This document shows, in pieces, positions 34,098 through 46,600 of a DNA stretch of 64,000 nucleotides. The stretch lies in assembly GCF_963678635.1 (NCBI RefSeq), contig NC_087066.1:20491996-20555995 (forward strand). Reading direction: 5' to 3'. A program made the translations under genes and the position numbers. Position 1 is the first letter of the stretch. Each line of letters starts with the position of its first letter. Source of the stretch: Symsagittifera roscoffensis. Its lineage: Eukaryota; Xenacoelomorpha; Acoela; Convolutidae. The notes below the pieces were generated by a model. That model was not told where the DNA came from. It did no database searches and worked only from the letters and a program-made list of their open reading frames with translations.

Positions 34098-34390
34098 CGG
34101 TGAATGACAAGGATAGAGGGTGTGATCCAGACAGTGAACTTAATAGAGAATTATGAGGGACAGTAAAGCAAACAAAAAAGAAGCAAGGCGCCAAATTAGA
34201 AGACAACGATTAGCCGAATAATGAATTACTATTTATTACAGCAGTTATTCTTATTTTCGTTCGATTTGAGGGCAAGCAAGGTGTGAAATAATTGATCGTT
34301 TCCTCCAAAATGTCTTCAATTTGTTTTCTTAGCTCGTTATTAAGTTCACTGTCTAGATCAGACCCGTCTCCTTGTCATTCACCGTGACTT
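34098..34390. repeat. Inverted repeat spanning the array edge
   Basis: Left arm at about 34,098-34,142 (ggtgaatgacaagg ... gacagtgaactta) and its reverse complement at about 34,344-34,386 (taagttcactgtc ... ccttgtcattcacc), with a loop of about 200 bp. The array boundary (34,209) falls inside the loop. Array-internal block L copies have only the left arm. Confidence 0.75.
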
Positions 34391-34496
34391 TCAAAGCTAA
34401 TATTGTAGAAAAAAAACTTGTAAAAAAAAAAAAACTTTGCGGCAAGAAGAATGTTGCAAACTTTGTTTAAATAAACTAGAAGGTAATGAGTGTGAC
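34391..34496. other. Intron sequence between array and dynein exon 26
   Basis: No gene seen. Contains an A-rich stretch near 34,408-34,435. This is the start of the intron after exon 26. Confidence 0.4.
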
Positions 34497-34634
34497 CTTG
34501 TACTGGATGAGCTGTTGGGACCACATCTGGAGCAGATCACTTCTGTACTTGCCAGTGAATGTGCCCAGATAAGCCACATATCCCGCCGAGATCATCACAT
34601 TACCCACGTAGCGCTTCAGTTTCTCCTCCAGCAT
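34497..34634 (-). CDS. DNAH1: Dynein exon 26: approach to AAA5 (last exon in window)
   Basis: [46 protein letters not shown]. The AYLGxFT motif precedes AAA5. Acceptor ttcag|atgct, donor tacaag|gtcac; 46 codons, phase 0. No exon for AAA5 follows in the remaining 34 kb. Confidence 0.88.
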
Positions 34635-37600
34635 CTGAACAGAGGTCAAAGGTCATTCAATACACACAACCAGTCAGCAAGTTCGATACGCTTTTCTCTC
34701 AACTATTCAACTAGCATACACGTTACTCGACATACATGGCTTCCGAATATGCATTCCGAGGGTAACTGCTTTTACTACTTATCAAAGTTGGAGCACCATT
34801 AGATCTCCTTGTAAGCAACCCCCGCCGTATGAAATTTCCAGGTATTCAGTTATTTCATTCGGGAGCAACATCAGTTAGGGTATTCAGGAGCACACTTGCC
34901 AGCCGCTGTGTGTGCGTGGTGTGTATGTGTGTGTATGAGCGACTGTTTTTTTTTTGTGTTGGTGACTTGACTTGACTTACGGCCACAGAGCTCTGCCACC
35001 TCTCCTTCTCATCCGCCAGTCCCCCAATCAACTTGCCAGCCCTCACCAGCCTCTGTTCACACTCGTTCGTCTTCCTCTCCAACTCCTCCTTCTTACTCAC
35101 ACACTCGTTCAATTTAGCCTACAAACAGATAAAAACATTTATCATCTACTCATGTTTCAATTTCACCACAATGACAAATCGATTTGGCTTCAAATCATAT
35201 ATCCACGTTTCGTTTCAACTTCATGCTGTTTTTTTTCAAGCGCAAAGAGAAAATCATGAGCTTGATCCGTAAAAGCTGAGGTTGCGGTTATCAAATCAAA
35301 TATTCTTTAAATCTATTATATATTTTTGTAAGCTCACGATAATATAGAAACCCATATCGCCTGCAACGTGAATGTATGGTCTTCAAAAAAATATTCTGTA
35401 CAACATTGACCGGAAAGAATCTTGGCTTGCCTGCAGAGTGGCGATTCCCTCCTCCACCTCGTACAGTCTGGCCTTGGCAGCATCCAGGATCCTCTGGCTC
35501 TCCGCCAGTTCCGCCTGGGACTCCGCCAGAGCGGCTCTCTTCGGGGCGACATTCCTCGCCACAAAGTGGTACTTGTGCATAGCACGTACCCATTGACACA
35601 AACTAGTACATGCTTTGGACACCTGGAGAGAAAATGAAAGATGGAATATCAATAAAAGATTTCTTAAAACATTATGGCGGAATTCGGCAACAAAAGAGAA
35701 GATATTTCGGGTAAATAATATTTCAAAGCTTAGAAGCTCAAAAAACTTACACATCTGACTGAAATTGAAGAATAAAACCTCACTTACGCTTAGTATAAAA
35801 TAGAGATTACGTGAACTTTTGCCGTGGACTGACCTTTGCAATGGCGGATGGGAGGAACTCCTCGTTCTCCATGTACGGCTGGATCTTCTTGATTGTGTCG
35901 TCTGAGATGTTGTCTTTGTCGTAGTTAAACAGTGATTCCAGGAACTTACTGGGCTCCTGCAACATCACCTTACCCGGATCCCAGTAGTCATCCACCTTCT
36001 GTCCAGGCTACACAACGAAAACAGTTCAGTTGTCACTCAAATAAACTTTTTCAAATTGACCTTTGCACTCACTATACAGTAAATTTTAACCAAAATAGTT
36101 TTGATACTTTCAAGAGAACCATAAAAAATGTTCTTCCTATTTTAGTATAATCATCAAACTCTCAATCAAATGAAAAAAAGTTGTCCTAAGATCAGAAAGC
36201 GAGTGCGTCCTTGTACCGACCTTTTCTCCGGCCACTTTTTTGGGCTTGATGGTCTTCATGATGCAGACTGCCTCCATCACCATCCTCACTCCCTGAGGGG
36301 GTCTGGTCATGGCCCTGACTTCAATCACGTCATTCTTGTTGAGAGATCTGAACAAAAAAGTGTTATTTCTAGTTCAATTCAGCAAAGCTGATCAGTGATT
36401 CTCTCCTATCAAAAAGAGCGGCAGGGATGTGGATAAGATATCCGCCTCTCAAACGAAAAATCGGTAGTGCGCCGCCGCCATGATCTCTGTTCGTTGCTAG
36501 AGGGTGAGGCCACATTATCCAACCCACAAAAACAACCAAACAAATGCATGTTAGTCGGACCTAAGGGAAACAACAGCGTTTCTTCGTAAAAAGCTGAGCA
36601 GCTCGTTCCGCAGTCCTTTTCCTCGAGAAAATGTGTTGTGAACAAATTATAAATCAAACTAGGAGGGAGGTGAAAAGCTAACCTCAGACTAGACAGCGCC
36701 GCCTCCAGTGCTGGCAACGCTTCGTCCAAGTCCCGCTGGGCATCATCTGCAATCTCCTGTGCCTTGCCGGCCTTGATAGTAGCCTCGGCCTCCTCTTTCT
36801 CCACCTCCTTCTTAGTGTCAGCTGCGATGACAGAATCAGTGGCTATTTTCTCCATCGTAGTCTCAGTCTCCTTGGCTGCCTCTTCCAACAGAGGCTGCAT
36901 GTCTTTCAGCTCATCCTCCATTTTGGCCACGTCCTCTGCAGTCGTCAGCAGCTGGAAACAGAAAATATTACTTGAACCATTGCCTTTAAAAAACTTTGAA
37001 GTCGCTATACATGTTTTATTATATGACACAAAAAAGAAGTTCTGGAGATATAATTAACAAAAACAAAAAAAACCGTGCCAACAGACAGTTGGAAAAGAGT
37101 CAATGAACACAAGGTAACAGAAAAAAAACATTGACTTGTTTAGAAAAAATAACATTCGAATTTCAAAGAAAAAAATAGATGCCCTCAAAGCTCTGAATTT
37201 CTAGAACGATCGGCACTTTTTTGATAAAATGAATCCAATTTGAGAAAACAGGATCAAAAAGTAAAAATGTTATTCCGCTGGCAAATCTGATAATCAAATA
37301 CAATTTTCGAAACTAGATGTTGATCATGTTTTTCGTTGCTGTCCGATAGTGGAGTTCGCATTCCTTTTAACAATGGAAATGCACTGAACTTAAAAACATC
37401 ACAAGTCAAACCGCAAAAAAATCAAAACTGAGCGTGATTAAATTTTAAGTCTTTTTCGTGAAAAAAAAAACAAAAAAAAATCAAAAATCATCACGACCTA
37501 TATAAGAGTCTGAACTACGTTCATCGACTCTTAATAATGATCAACAGATGATACTTGGTTGAAAATTGTTTCAGAAAAACCTCAAATGATCTCAATTTAC

Positions 37601-40600
37601 AAAAAAAAAAGATTCTCAACAGTCTTATTTCATGTTCACCTTGGTGAGACCAGTTTTAGTTCTGTCTCTGGCTGTCTTGAGTTCCAGTTTCTTGATGCTG
37701 GCTAGTTTGGAGAAGATGGACAGCAATTCCAGATAGGAAGTGGGAGTGACGTAGTTATGTCTGGCCAATTCGGCCAAGTACTCTTCGGATTTCTGAGCCA
37801 CTCCTTGGTGGATGTTCACGCAGATTTGTTTCTAAACATACAGTTGCATGATCGAAAATTAAGTTCCGAGTCGATAACAGTTCAGCTATTCGACGATTAA
37901 TTGACCAAAACAATTAAATGAATGACTTGGCAATGACTTGCTTCATTCTAAGGATGATGAATAGGTAATAAAAACGAATGTTTGCTAATATGAAGCAGCT
38001 TACCAGTCGCTTTAACAGACTCTTTAACAAAAACAGTAAGACAGTAAGTGTTTTCAGTTCAAGCGAACAAGGCAAAGTCAGAATCATTAGAACATTAATC
38101 AATAAACTTTGCTTTTTCCCTTATTACGCCAAAAATATTATCATCTAGTCAGGAAATGAATATATAACTTTTAAGCAAGGAATCAATTAATGAATCAGGA
38201 ATCTTTAAGTTAATGATTCACAAGTACTGACCAGTCCGTCTATTTCATCCTCAGTGGCCTCCAGATCCCCCATATCTTGGAGGGAACTCTGTGCCACACT
38301 CTGCAGTGCCTCCTCCGGCCACTCGGAAAACCAGTCTATGGTGCAGCAGTTCACCAGGGCGGGGAACTGACGCAGCCGCGCTCGGAACACTTCACCAATC
38401 GGGCTAAAACAATTAGAGAAATCTGAAGTGGGTAGGACCGGGGTCAAAAAAGTAGGAAAAAAAGAAGCTCAACTGATCAACGGAATGTATTCTGATTTTT
38501 CTGCTCTATCCTTTAGCTTACCTTTGATTCCATTTGCGCAACTTACGTTCAATTAATGCGAAGCCACGAGAAATTAGTTTTTGTCGATATAGTTAAGCAT
38601 ACCCAAAAACCTTGAAGTAACTTCAGGTCACTTTTCGTCTATTGCGGTTGACTTTCAGTTCTTAGTCTCTTAAGAGATACGACAAAAACAGTATCACTAT
38701 AGGATGCGATGAGCTATAACTGAGAAACTTAAAAAACAACAAAAAACAGCAACATGAAAAGAAGACAAAAGCAACATTAGGAGGAATAGAATGAGACCTA
38801 CCTCATGCAGAGTATGAGGTGGAGGTTGGCGCGCACTCTCTTGGTGTAGGCTGAGAAGAGGTTGCTCTTGGTCGGCTGCTGGCCCATGTCCAGCACCAGT
38901 GGCCTCATCGCATTCAGAATGCGGTCTGGCTCGTCATTCACGTAGATGTTCGGCACATCTCCCGCATTCAGGATGTTGTTGATGTCCTCTAGGAACGAGT
39001 CGTTTTTGATCTGAAAAACCAAATCACCAATCTCCATATATGGTCATACACTCAATTACGGGTATACACTCAATTGAACATGGATCTACACTAACCAATG
39101 ATTTTTACAATTCAGCTGAAACTCGGTCAACGATTCAACCATTTGAGTCATCTTTCAACCAGGAAAAAAATAACTCTATAAAGAATCAAACTCAAAAGTA
39201 TGTGGCGCTACGATAAGAGTTTCTAGGCAAAAAGCGACATTTCATTGATGGGATAAGTACCACAATTCGATTCCCTTAAAACTATTCATCTTAATCATTT
39301 TGAGTTTGAATATTGCACAAATGTTTCCACGAAACTGTGGCCTTTTAAACGTGATATGTATGACTTTCAGCAGAAAAGAGGCGACGACAAGGTTCTCTAG
39401 TTGTGTAAGTGGAGCATACCTGAGTATCTGGGAAGAGGAAAACTGTCTGTTTGTTCTCCAACCCCGCCTTCATCATGATGCTCTTAAGGTCCTCTCGCCA
39501 CTCAGCATTTCCGTAGTTCTTCGTCAATTCAATCTACACGCCAAAAGATATTTAACTTTTGAAGCAGCTCCAAACAAAGTTTGGTGGTAAGAATTGCAAA
39601 CTTTTGGTGAGAAATACAAAGCGTTTAGAAACAAAAACTGCTTTTTTGAATGCGTGGACGTTTTAACATTCAACACTGGTCCGTATCTGGTTTCTACTCA
39701 AACTCGAAAAAGTGCAGCTTTTATGAATGGAAAGTTGTTTGAATTATTTGGTAGCTCAACAAGTTGAATAACAAATAGTTGAAACGTACTTGGAACAAGT
39801 CGTATTCTGCCATGTGAGTGGCCAGTTTGCTCAGCGACTGTCTCCCACTGCCCCCCACTCCCAGGAGGAGGGAGTTTCCCATGGGCTGTCGGATGACTCT
39901 ACTGATACGACACACATGCTCCACTGCGTCCATGAACAGCACTAAGTTCATTCTGGCTGTGTTGATCTGGTTGAAGTCTTCCAGGTACTCTTTCAACACT
40001 CCACTCATCTGTGGTGAAAAGCAAAATGGCAATAGAAAACAAAAGATACACATCGCATATAATGCTCTTGCTTTTAAATTGATATTTAAACAATGCGTGA
40101 TGAAAAAATTGCTTTTGAGCAGTTTTGACCTCCTAGAAGCAGGCAAAAAAATGGTTTGAATCTGTTTTTTTTATCTAAAATTAATTGAAAAATTATATTC
40201 AATTTTTCAAAAAGTTGCAATTTTTTTCATTTAAAATTGAGAAGCTGACTTACTTTCTCGTGGTCCTGTATCTCGGCGTACAGCTTCACGTCAGAGCTTG
40301 GATTCATGAAGTCTCCGTACAGAACAGGCTGTTGGTTCAGCACCTGGCTGAGTTCGCAGTTGAACTTGTCAGTGACTTTGGAGTTGAGGAGGTTGCTGAA
40401 CCATGTTCTGTCCTCGACGTTGATGAGACGGTCTTGGAACACTCTGAGGTTCTCGTGGTACCAAAGACGGTACAGCTGCTCAGGAGACTACAAATGAAAA
40501 CGAAACCCCCGCTAAAGCACTTGCTATTCACAAATTTGGCTCTTTTCCACTCCTGACTCTTTTCCGCGTGAATTTTCCATTTTCTTAATAGTTTCGCATG

Positions 40601-43600
40601 CTTTGATGCACAACTGCGCAACTTTTTTGCTATAAAGTATGAAGAACAAATTGACCAAAAGAGTGATCTCGTTCACCGTGCAAAAATCATTACATTTTTG
40701 ACCGCATTAAATTTCTCATGCAGTAGTTTCATCTTCTTGAATAGACGATTCAAACAGCAAAACACCGTAAATTGATTGAATATTTTTTTTCGAAAAAGTT
40801 TTTCAATTATCGAATTTCATAGAGCAAATTAGATGACTATACATTTCAATCATTGGGTAATTTTTTATTCACAGGAGCCAACCTTTACGTCCTCTACTAT
40901 TACATTGAAACACGATTTTCATTTGAATTCAATTTAGTTTACATGTGCATTTTAAATAGAAAATTGCGTGTATGCAGAGCTTAAAAAATCAGAAGTTCAA
41001 AGAAAACGAAAAAAGGTACTAAAACTCATTTTGGAGTCTTCTTGGAAAAAGCTGTTCAAATTATTGCTCCGAAATTCAAAAAAATATATATAAGCTCGGG
41101 TGGATTTTTTCATTTAGTTCAATTTTAGCGGTCAAAAAATAGCTTTCAACGAAATATTTTTTTACTTCAGTGAAAATATCGACAACCTGAAATCAAATGT
41201 AAAACTAAATTCACCATTAATCCATTTTGGTAAAACTATAAGGGTTCAAGAATTACAAAGTTGGTCATACTCTGGACTGGACCCCTTTATGCGCGTTTTT
41301 TATCAATAAATCCAAGGTGATAAAATGATTTATTGAAAAAAATGATTTCCTGAAAAATCAAAATTTTGTCCCCCCCCCCTAATTTAGGTCTATTTAAATT
41401 GAATTGAATTTTAATGTGTAAACTGCGTCAGAACGTGTCAGCATTTCCTTATTGCCGTGTGAGCAATTTTTGAAGAGCCAAAATAGATTTCAGTCGGTCA
41501 ACTGATTGCAGGCTAAGAACACATTAACCATCTACTTGCGTTTGATAAAGTTTTTTTTGTAGCGTTTTATTGTTTTTGCTTGGAGGTCTTTTTACTTGTT
41601 CCGCCCAAAACCCTATATTTCAACATCTTGAACTGAAACTATTTTGCTTCAATCTGATTGGCTACAATTAGCCAATCAAATTTCAGCACCATTTCAAAAT
41701 GTTTTGTACACATTACGAAGCCAAACTGTGCATTCTGTGCATTGTAAGCGGATTCCGAAACAGGCCAAAATCAGATTTGTCGTGGAATTCGCAAATTTGC
41801 TAATTTTTTTTGATCTTCTTAGCTGTTTTGGATTCCGCAAACAAACAACTAAAACACTTGCGGAATCCAGAACAGTTTCTGGAATCCACAAAAAAATAAT
41901 AAGACATTTGTATAGTTAAATTGAGCTGTTGCGAATTCCGCAACTGTAAGCGGAATCCGCAACCTGTAAGTGGAATCCGCAAATTGTAAATGGAATCCGC
42001 AAATTGTAAGTGGAATCCGCATTTTTTTGCGGATTCCGTTTACATAAATGTATATATGTAGTATAGCCTTTAAAGTTATATCTTTTAATTACTGGTCACC
42101 AGAAAAATCAATCTCAATTACTACAATGATCAACTACTAGTTGAAATACTGAACGTTTGGTCTCAGTTCCTGCCAACCCAACTTCGATCTCAAATCCTGT
42201 CAACTTCGATCTCAACTTCGATCCCAAATACTGACCTACTGAACTTCGATCCCAAATACTGACCTACTGATCCCAAATACTGACCTACTTCGATCTGAAC
42301 TTCAATCCCAAATACTGATGCAATACCAAATACTGACCTAATTCAGCGATATGCTGTGCGTTGTGTTTCCAAAGACTCATTGCCGTGTGAGCAATTTTGA
42401 AGAGCCAAAATAAAATTCAGTCGGTCAATTGATTGCAGGCTAAGAACACATTAACCATCTACTTGCGTTTGATAAAGTCTTTTTTCTAGCGTTTTAGTGT
42501 TTTTGCTTGGGGGTCTTTTTACTTGTTCCGCCCAAAAACCTAAATTTCAACATCTTGAACTGAAACTATTTTGCTTCAATCTGATTGGCTACAAGTAGCC
42601 AATCAAATTTCAGCACCATTTCAAAATGTTTTTTTTTCACATTACGAAGCCAAACTGTGCATTCTGTGCATTGTAAGCGGATTCCACAACAGGCCAAAAC
42701 CAGATTTGTCGTGGAATTCGCAACCTTGCTAATTTTTTTTGATCTTCATAGCTGTTTTGGATTCCGCAAACAAACACCTAAAACACTTGCAGAATCCAGA
42801 ACAGTTTCTGGAATCCACAAACAAACAATAAGACAATTGTATAGTTAAATTGAGCTGTTGCGGATTCCGCAACTTTAAGCGGAATCGGCAACCTGTAAGT
42901 GGAATCCGCAAATTGTAAGTGGAATCCGCAAACTGTAAGTGGAATTCGCATTTTTTTGCGCATTCCGTTTACATAATTGTATATATGTAGTATAGCTTTT
43001 AAAGTTATATCTTTTAATTACTCGTCACCAGAAAAATCAATCTCAATTACTACAATGATCAACTACTAGTTGAAATACTAAACGTTTGGTCTCAGTTCCT
43101 GTCAACGAACTTCGATCTCAAATCCTGTCAACTTCGATCTCAACTTCGATCCCAAATACTAACCTACTGAACTTCGATCCCAAATACTGACCTAATGATC
43201 CCAAATACTGACCTACTTCGATCTGAACTTCAATCCCAAATACTGATGCAATCCCAAATACTGACCTAATTCAGCGATATGCTGTGCGTTGTGTTTCCAA
43301 AGACTCATTGCCATGCGAGCAATTTTTGAAGAGCCAAAATAAATTTCAGTCGGTCAATTGATTGCAGGCTAAGAACACATTAACCATCTACTCGCGTTTG
43401 ATTAAGTCTTTTTTGTAGCGTTTTAGTGTTTTTGCGTGGGGGTTTTTTTACTTGTTCCGCCCAAAAATCTATATTTCAACATCTTGAACTGAAACTATTT
43501 TGCTTGAATCTGATTGGCTACAATTAGCCAATCAAATTTCAGCACCATTTCAAAATGTTTTGTTCACATTACGAAGCCAAACTGTGCATTCTGTGCATTG

Positions 43601-46600
43601 TAAGCGGATTCCACAACAGATCAAAACCAGATTTGTCGTGGAATTCGCAACTTTGCTAATTTTCTTTGATCTTCTTAGCTGTTTTGGATTCCACAAACAA
43701 ACACCTAAAACACTTGCGGAATCCAGAACAGTTTCTGGAATCCACAAACAAATAATAAGACATTTGTATAGTTAAATTGAGCTGTTGCGGATTCCGCAAC
43801 TGTAAGCGGAATCCGCAACCTGTAAGTGGAATCCGCAAATTGTAAATGGAATCCGCAAATTGTACGTGGAATCCGCATTTTTTTGCGGATTCCGTTTACA
43901 TAAATGTATATATGTAGTATATATAGCCTTTAAAGTTATATCTTTTAATTACTGGTCACCAGAAAAATCAATCTCAATTACTACAATGATCAACTACTAG
44001 TTGAAATACTAAACGTTTGGTCTCAGTTCCTGTCAACCCAACTTCGATCTCAAATCCTGTCAACTTCGATCTCAACTTCGATCCCAAATACTGACCTACT
44101 GAACTTCGATCCCAAATACTGACCTACTGATCCCAAATACTGACCTACTTCGATCTGAACTTTAATCCCAAATACTGATGCAATCCCAAATACTGACCTA
44201 ATTCGGCGATATGCTGTGCGTTGTGTTTCCATACACTCTCAACCCAATGACTCCAAATATTGAACTTATTCGGTGTTGTGTTTCCAAAATACTAAAAGGT
44301 GACATCCACCGATTTAGTTAATCCTTGCCTTTAAATTCCGCATTGCTATAGATAAGAATTCCAGTTTTTGCTTTTAATTGTTCATATGCAATTTCATTAA
44401 TGAACAAAATTCTGAATCCACTCCCAGTTTGCGGAATCCGCTTACGTTTGCGGATTCCGCTTACAAATTTTGCGGATTCCACTTACATTTGCCGCTTCCA
44501 CTTACATTTTGTAGAATCCACTTACAGTTGTGGAATTCAAAACAACTAACTATGTTCGCTTGTTGCGGAATCCGCGGCACAACAAATGTGCCGACAAAAT
44601 TTACGTTACAGGTATTTGTACGCGGAATCCACGGAAGTTTTGTAAGTGGAATCCACTGGCATTTTGGAACATGTTTAAAGGTTTGTCTATGGAATCCAGG
44701 AACATACGGACACAAAAAAGTGCCCCCAGAGTTTGGCCTCGTAATGCACAATTTTCAGTCGACTTATAAATAAGCCGAATTAGCCAAAAGCTTTGATTAT
44801 TTTGAAAACTATTCAACTCTGATAAATTAACCTACAGAGTTTTACCCAGAGCAGAAAAAAAACAGAAAATAGCTACACTAAAAAAAGCCAACAATCTGCT
44901 CAAAATTCGGCCTCGTTAGAAGTCGGCTTAAGAATAAAGTGATCGCATTTGTATTAACCAAATCAATCAGTATGCTGTTCTAAGCATTTATACATTGAAT
45001 ATTTCAAAATCTCAACATTCAGAAAGAACTAGGCGTAATAAGTAAAAAGACTCGGCGGAGGAGAGGGAGATAACTCAATGGGTCATTACCGGGGGGATAG
45101 CTCAATTGGTCATTACGAGTGGGGGGATTGCTCAATTGATCCCCTGTTTTCGAACACGGATTTTGAGTCGAACAACATTCGTGTGTTCGACCGGGTTATG
45201 ATGCTTTTTCCCATTCATGTCATGTGGTTTCGATGCTTCTTTCATTAATTTCGGATCGAATTGTCGCGCACCGGCACGGCCGTTGTTGGAGAAAAGGAAG
45301 GGAGATAAACATAACTTTAAAGAGCCGAGAGCCGGCAAGCGGGCCTCAAAGACCATTCTACTGACCCCAATCTTGGCAGGGTCCACCATGAGGATACCCT
45401 GGAACACTTTGGAGAGATCTCTCAGGTTGAATGTGTAGTGACTCTTGGCAGGAGTGGGCAGCAGAGACACCACAATAGTGTTGTACACGTCGATCGACTC
45501 TCTCGTCATACTCTCACAATTCGTCGTGCCTACCGGGCTGTTCCCTATAAAATCGTTCATGATCAGGTTAAATTCATGGCCGCATGGCCTAACGGATAAG
45601 GCGTCTGACTTCGAATCAGAAGATTGGGGGTTCGAGTCCCTCTGTGGTCGAATTTTTGACTTTAAGAATAAAGAATACAATCTATAAACTCACATGATTG
45701 AAGACATTTCTCTGAAGCGACCAATGAAAAATCGTCATTAATATATTTCAAAATATTTGCATTACAAGCACAAGTTTTTCTGTTCTTTCATTATTACTGT
45801 TCAGAGAGTGCCGTCTGAATATTATTAGAGAGACCAAATAATAATGGAAAAAGTTCGACCAATCAGAATACCCTAACGACTGCTGTTTGCTATTCGGTTA
45901 AGTAAAAAGTACCGAATGTGAATTATTTTTGGTTGTTTTCCATCCCCCTTCCACATTTGATTTTCAGTTTTGAAAAACTAACTGTACGAAGTCATAACAT
46001 AATGTAATGAAAATTTGCAGTGAAAAACTAACAACTGGCCGGGTTGACCAAAAATGGTAGTCATACAATTTTCATATATGGAAAAATGCTAATCATGAAC
46101 TTTTCATGCAATTCCATAAGTACAGAAAATTGCATGAAAGGTTTATGATTAGTAATTTATCATATATGGAAATTGTATGACTAGCATTTTTCCATAAACC
46201 AAAAATATTGATTTTTTACATTCTAATTTCTCAAAATTTTTTGGTTCTGTTCGTAACCGAACACAAATGACATTTGACATAAACCTTGGGTACTCAAACG
46301 TAGTAACCAAAGATTCGGTTAAGTGGAAAAGAGAGTTTTTTATTTTTATGTCAGTGGCAAGCATGGAAAAAATCCGCGAAGCGAATTGACAAATCCTGGG
46401 ATGCGGACTGCAAAGATTTTTGATTTTTCGAAAAATGTGTGTTTTCTGCAGAGAATCGAATTCTGCGGCAAAAAATGAGGAAAATTTGACGAATAGGGGA
46501 TTTTTTGCTGAAATCAGCTATTATGCATTTTAATTGATCAAATTTGGGGCTCATTTATAATTGGAAATCTGCATTAGTGTTTTAGATTCGCAGTGCGTCG

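Larger units (their letters stand above)
1..34209 (+). repeat. Tandem tRNA-Tyr (tDNA) satellite array
   Basis: Direct array of units, each holding an intron-containing tRNA-Tyr sequence on the + strand. A typical unit begins with gaatcatgaaaaac, then ttctgtctgttttc, caaggtttt and gatcaaacaatcgccgg, then the tRNA. After it come tgacatca..ttattgtttgataacaattgccgg, cttttcaaaattgaa, gccattagtttgactagatgat and gagcaaaaaaa. Start-to-start spacing clusters near 291, 323, 369-371, 385, 537 and 697 bp. The array runs off the left edge and stops sharply at about 34,209. No protein gene is supported inside it: the short ORFs are mostly translated tRNA and flank and recur only because the DNA repeats. 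Tandem tDNA arrays are known in Xenopus, zebrafish and Entamoeba. Whether this one is transcribed cannot be seen. Confidence 0.95.
20377..34209 (+). repeat. Higher-order repeat B, about 3.1 units
   Basis: Units at 20,377-24,557 (4,181 bp), 24,558-29,657 (5,100 bp), 29,658-33,768 (about 4.1 kb) and a partial 33,769-34,209. Each begins with block L and carries a similar order of degenerate tRNA copies. Length differences come from a 345-bp insertion and internal deletions. Confidence 0.85.

Noticed and set aside
1-34209. Dozens of 60-110 aa ORFs in the array with recurring [11 protein letters not shown] or LVARSSVEKL-like peptides
   Set aside because: These peptides are the tRNA-Tyr sequence and flanks translated in different frames. 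They recur because the DNA repeats, with stops and frameshifts between copies.
34437-34802. 121-aa plus-strand ORF near the array edge
   Set aside because: Antisense shadow of dynein exon 26 and intron 25.
36409-37029. 206-aa minus-strand ORF as a single exon
   Set aside because: Only 36,683-36,951 shows dynein stalk sequence; both ends run into introns at consensus splice sites.
45132-45680. 182-aa minus-strand ORF as a separate gene
   Set aside because: It reads through dynein exon 14, its intron and the antisense tRNA-Arg gene. Only the exon 14 part is real.
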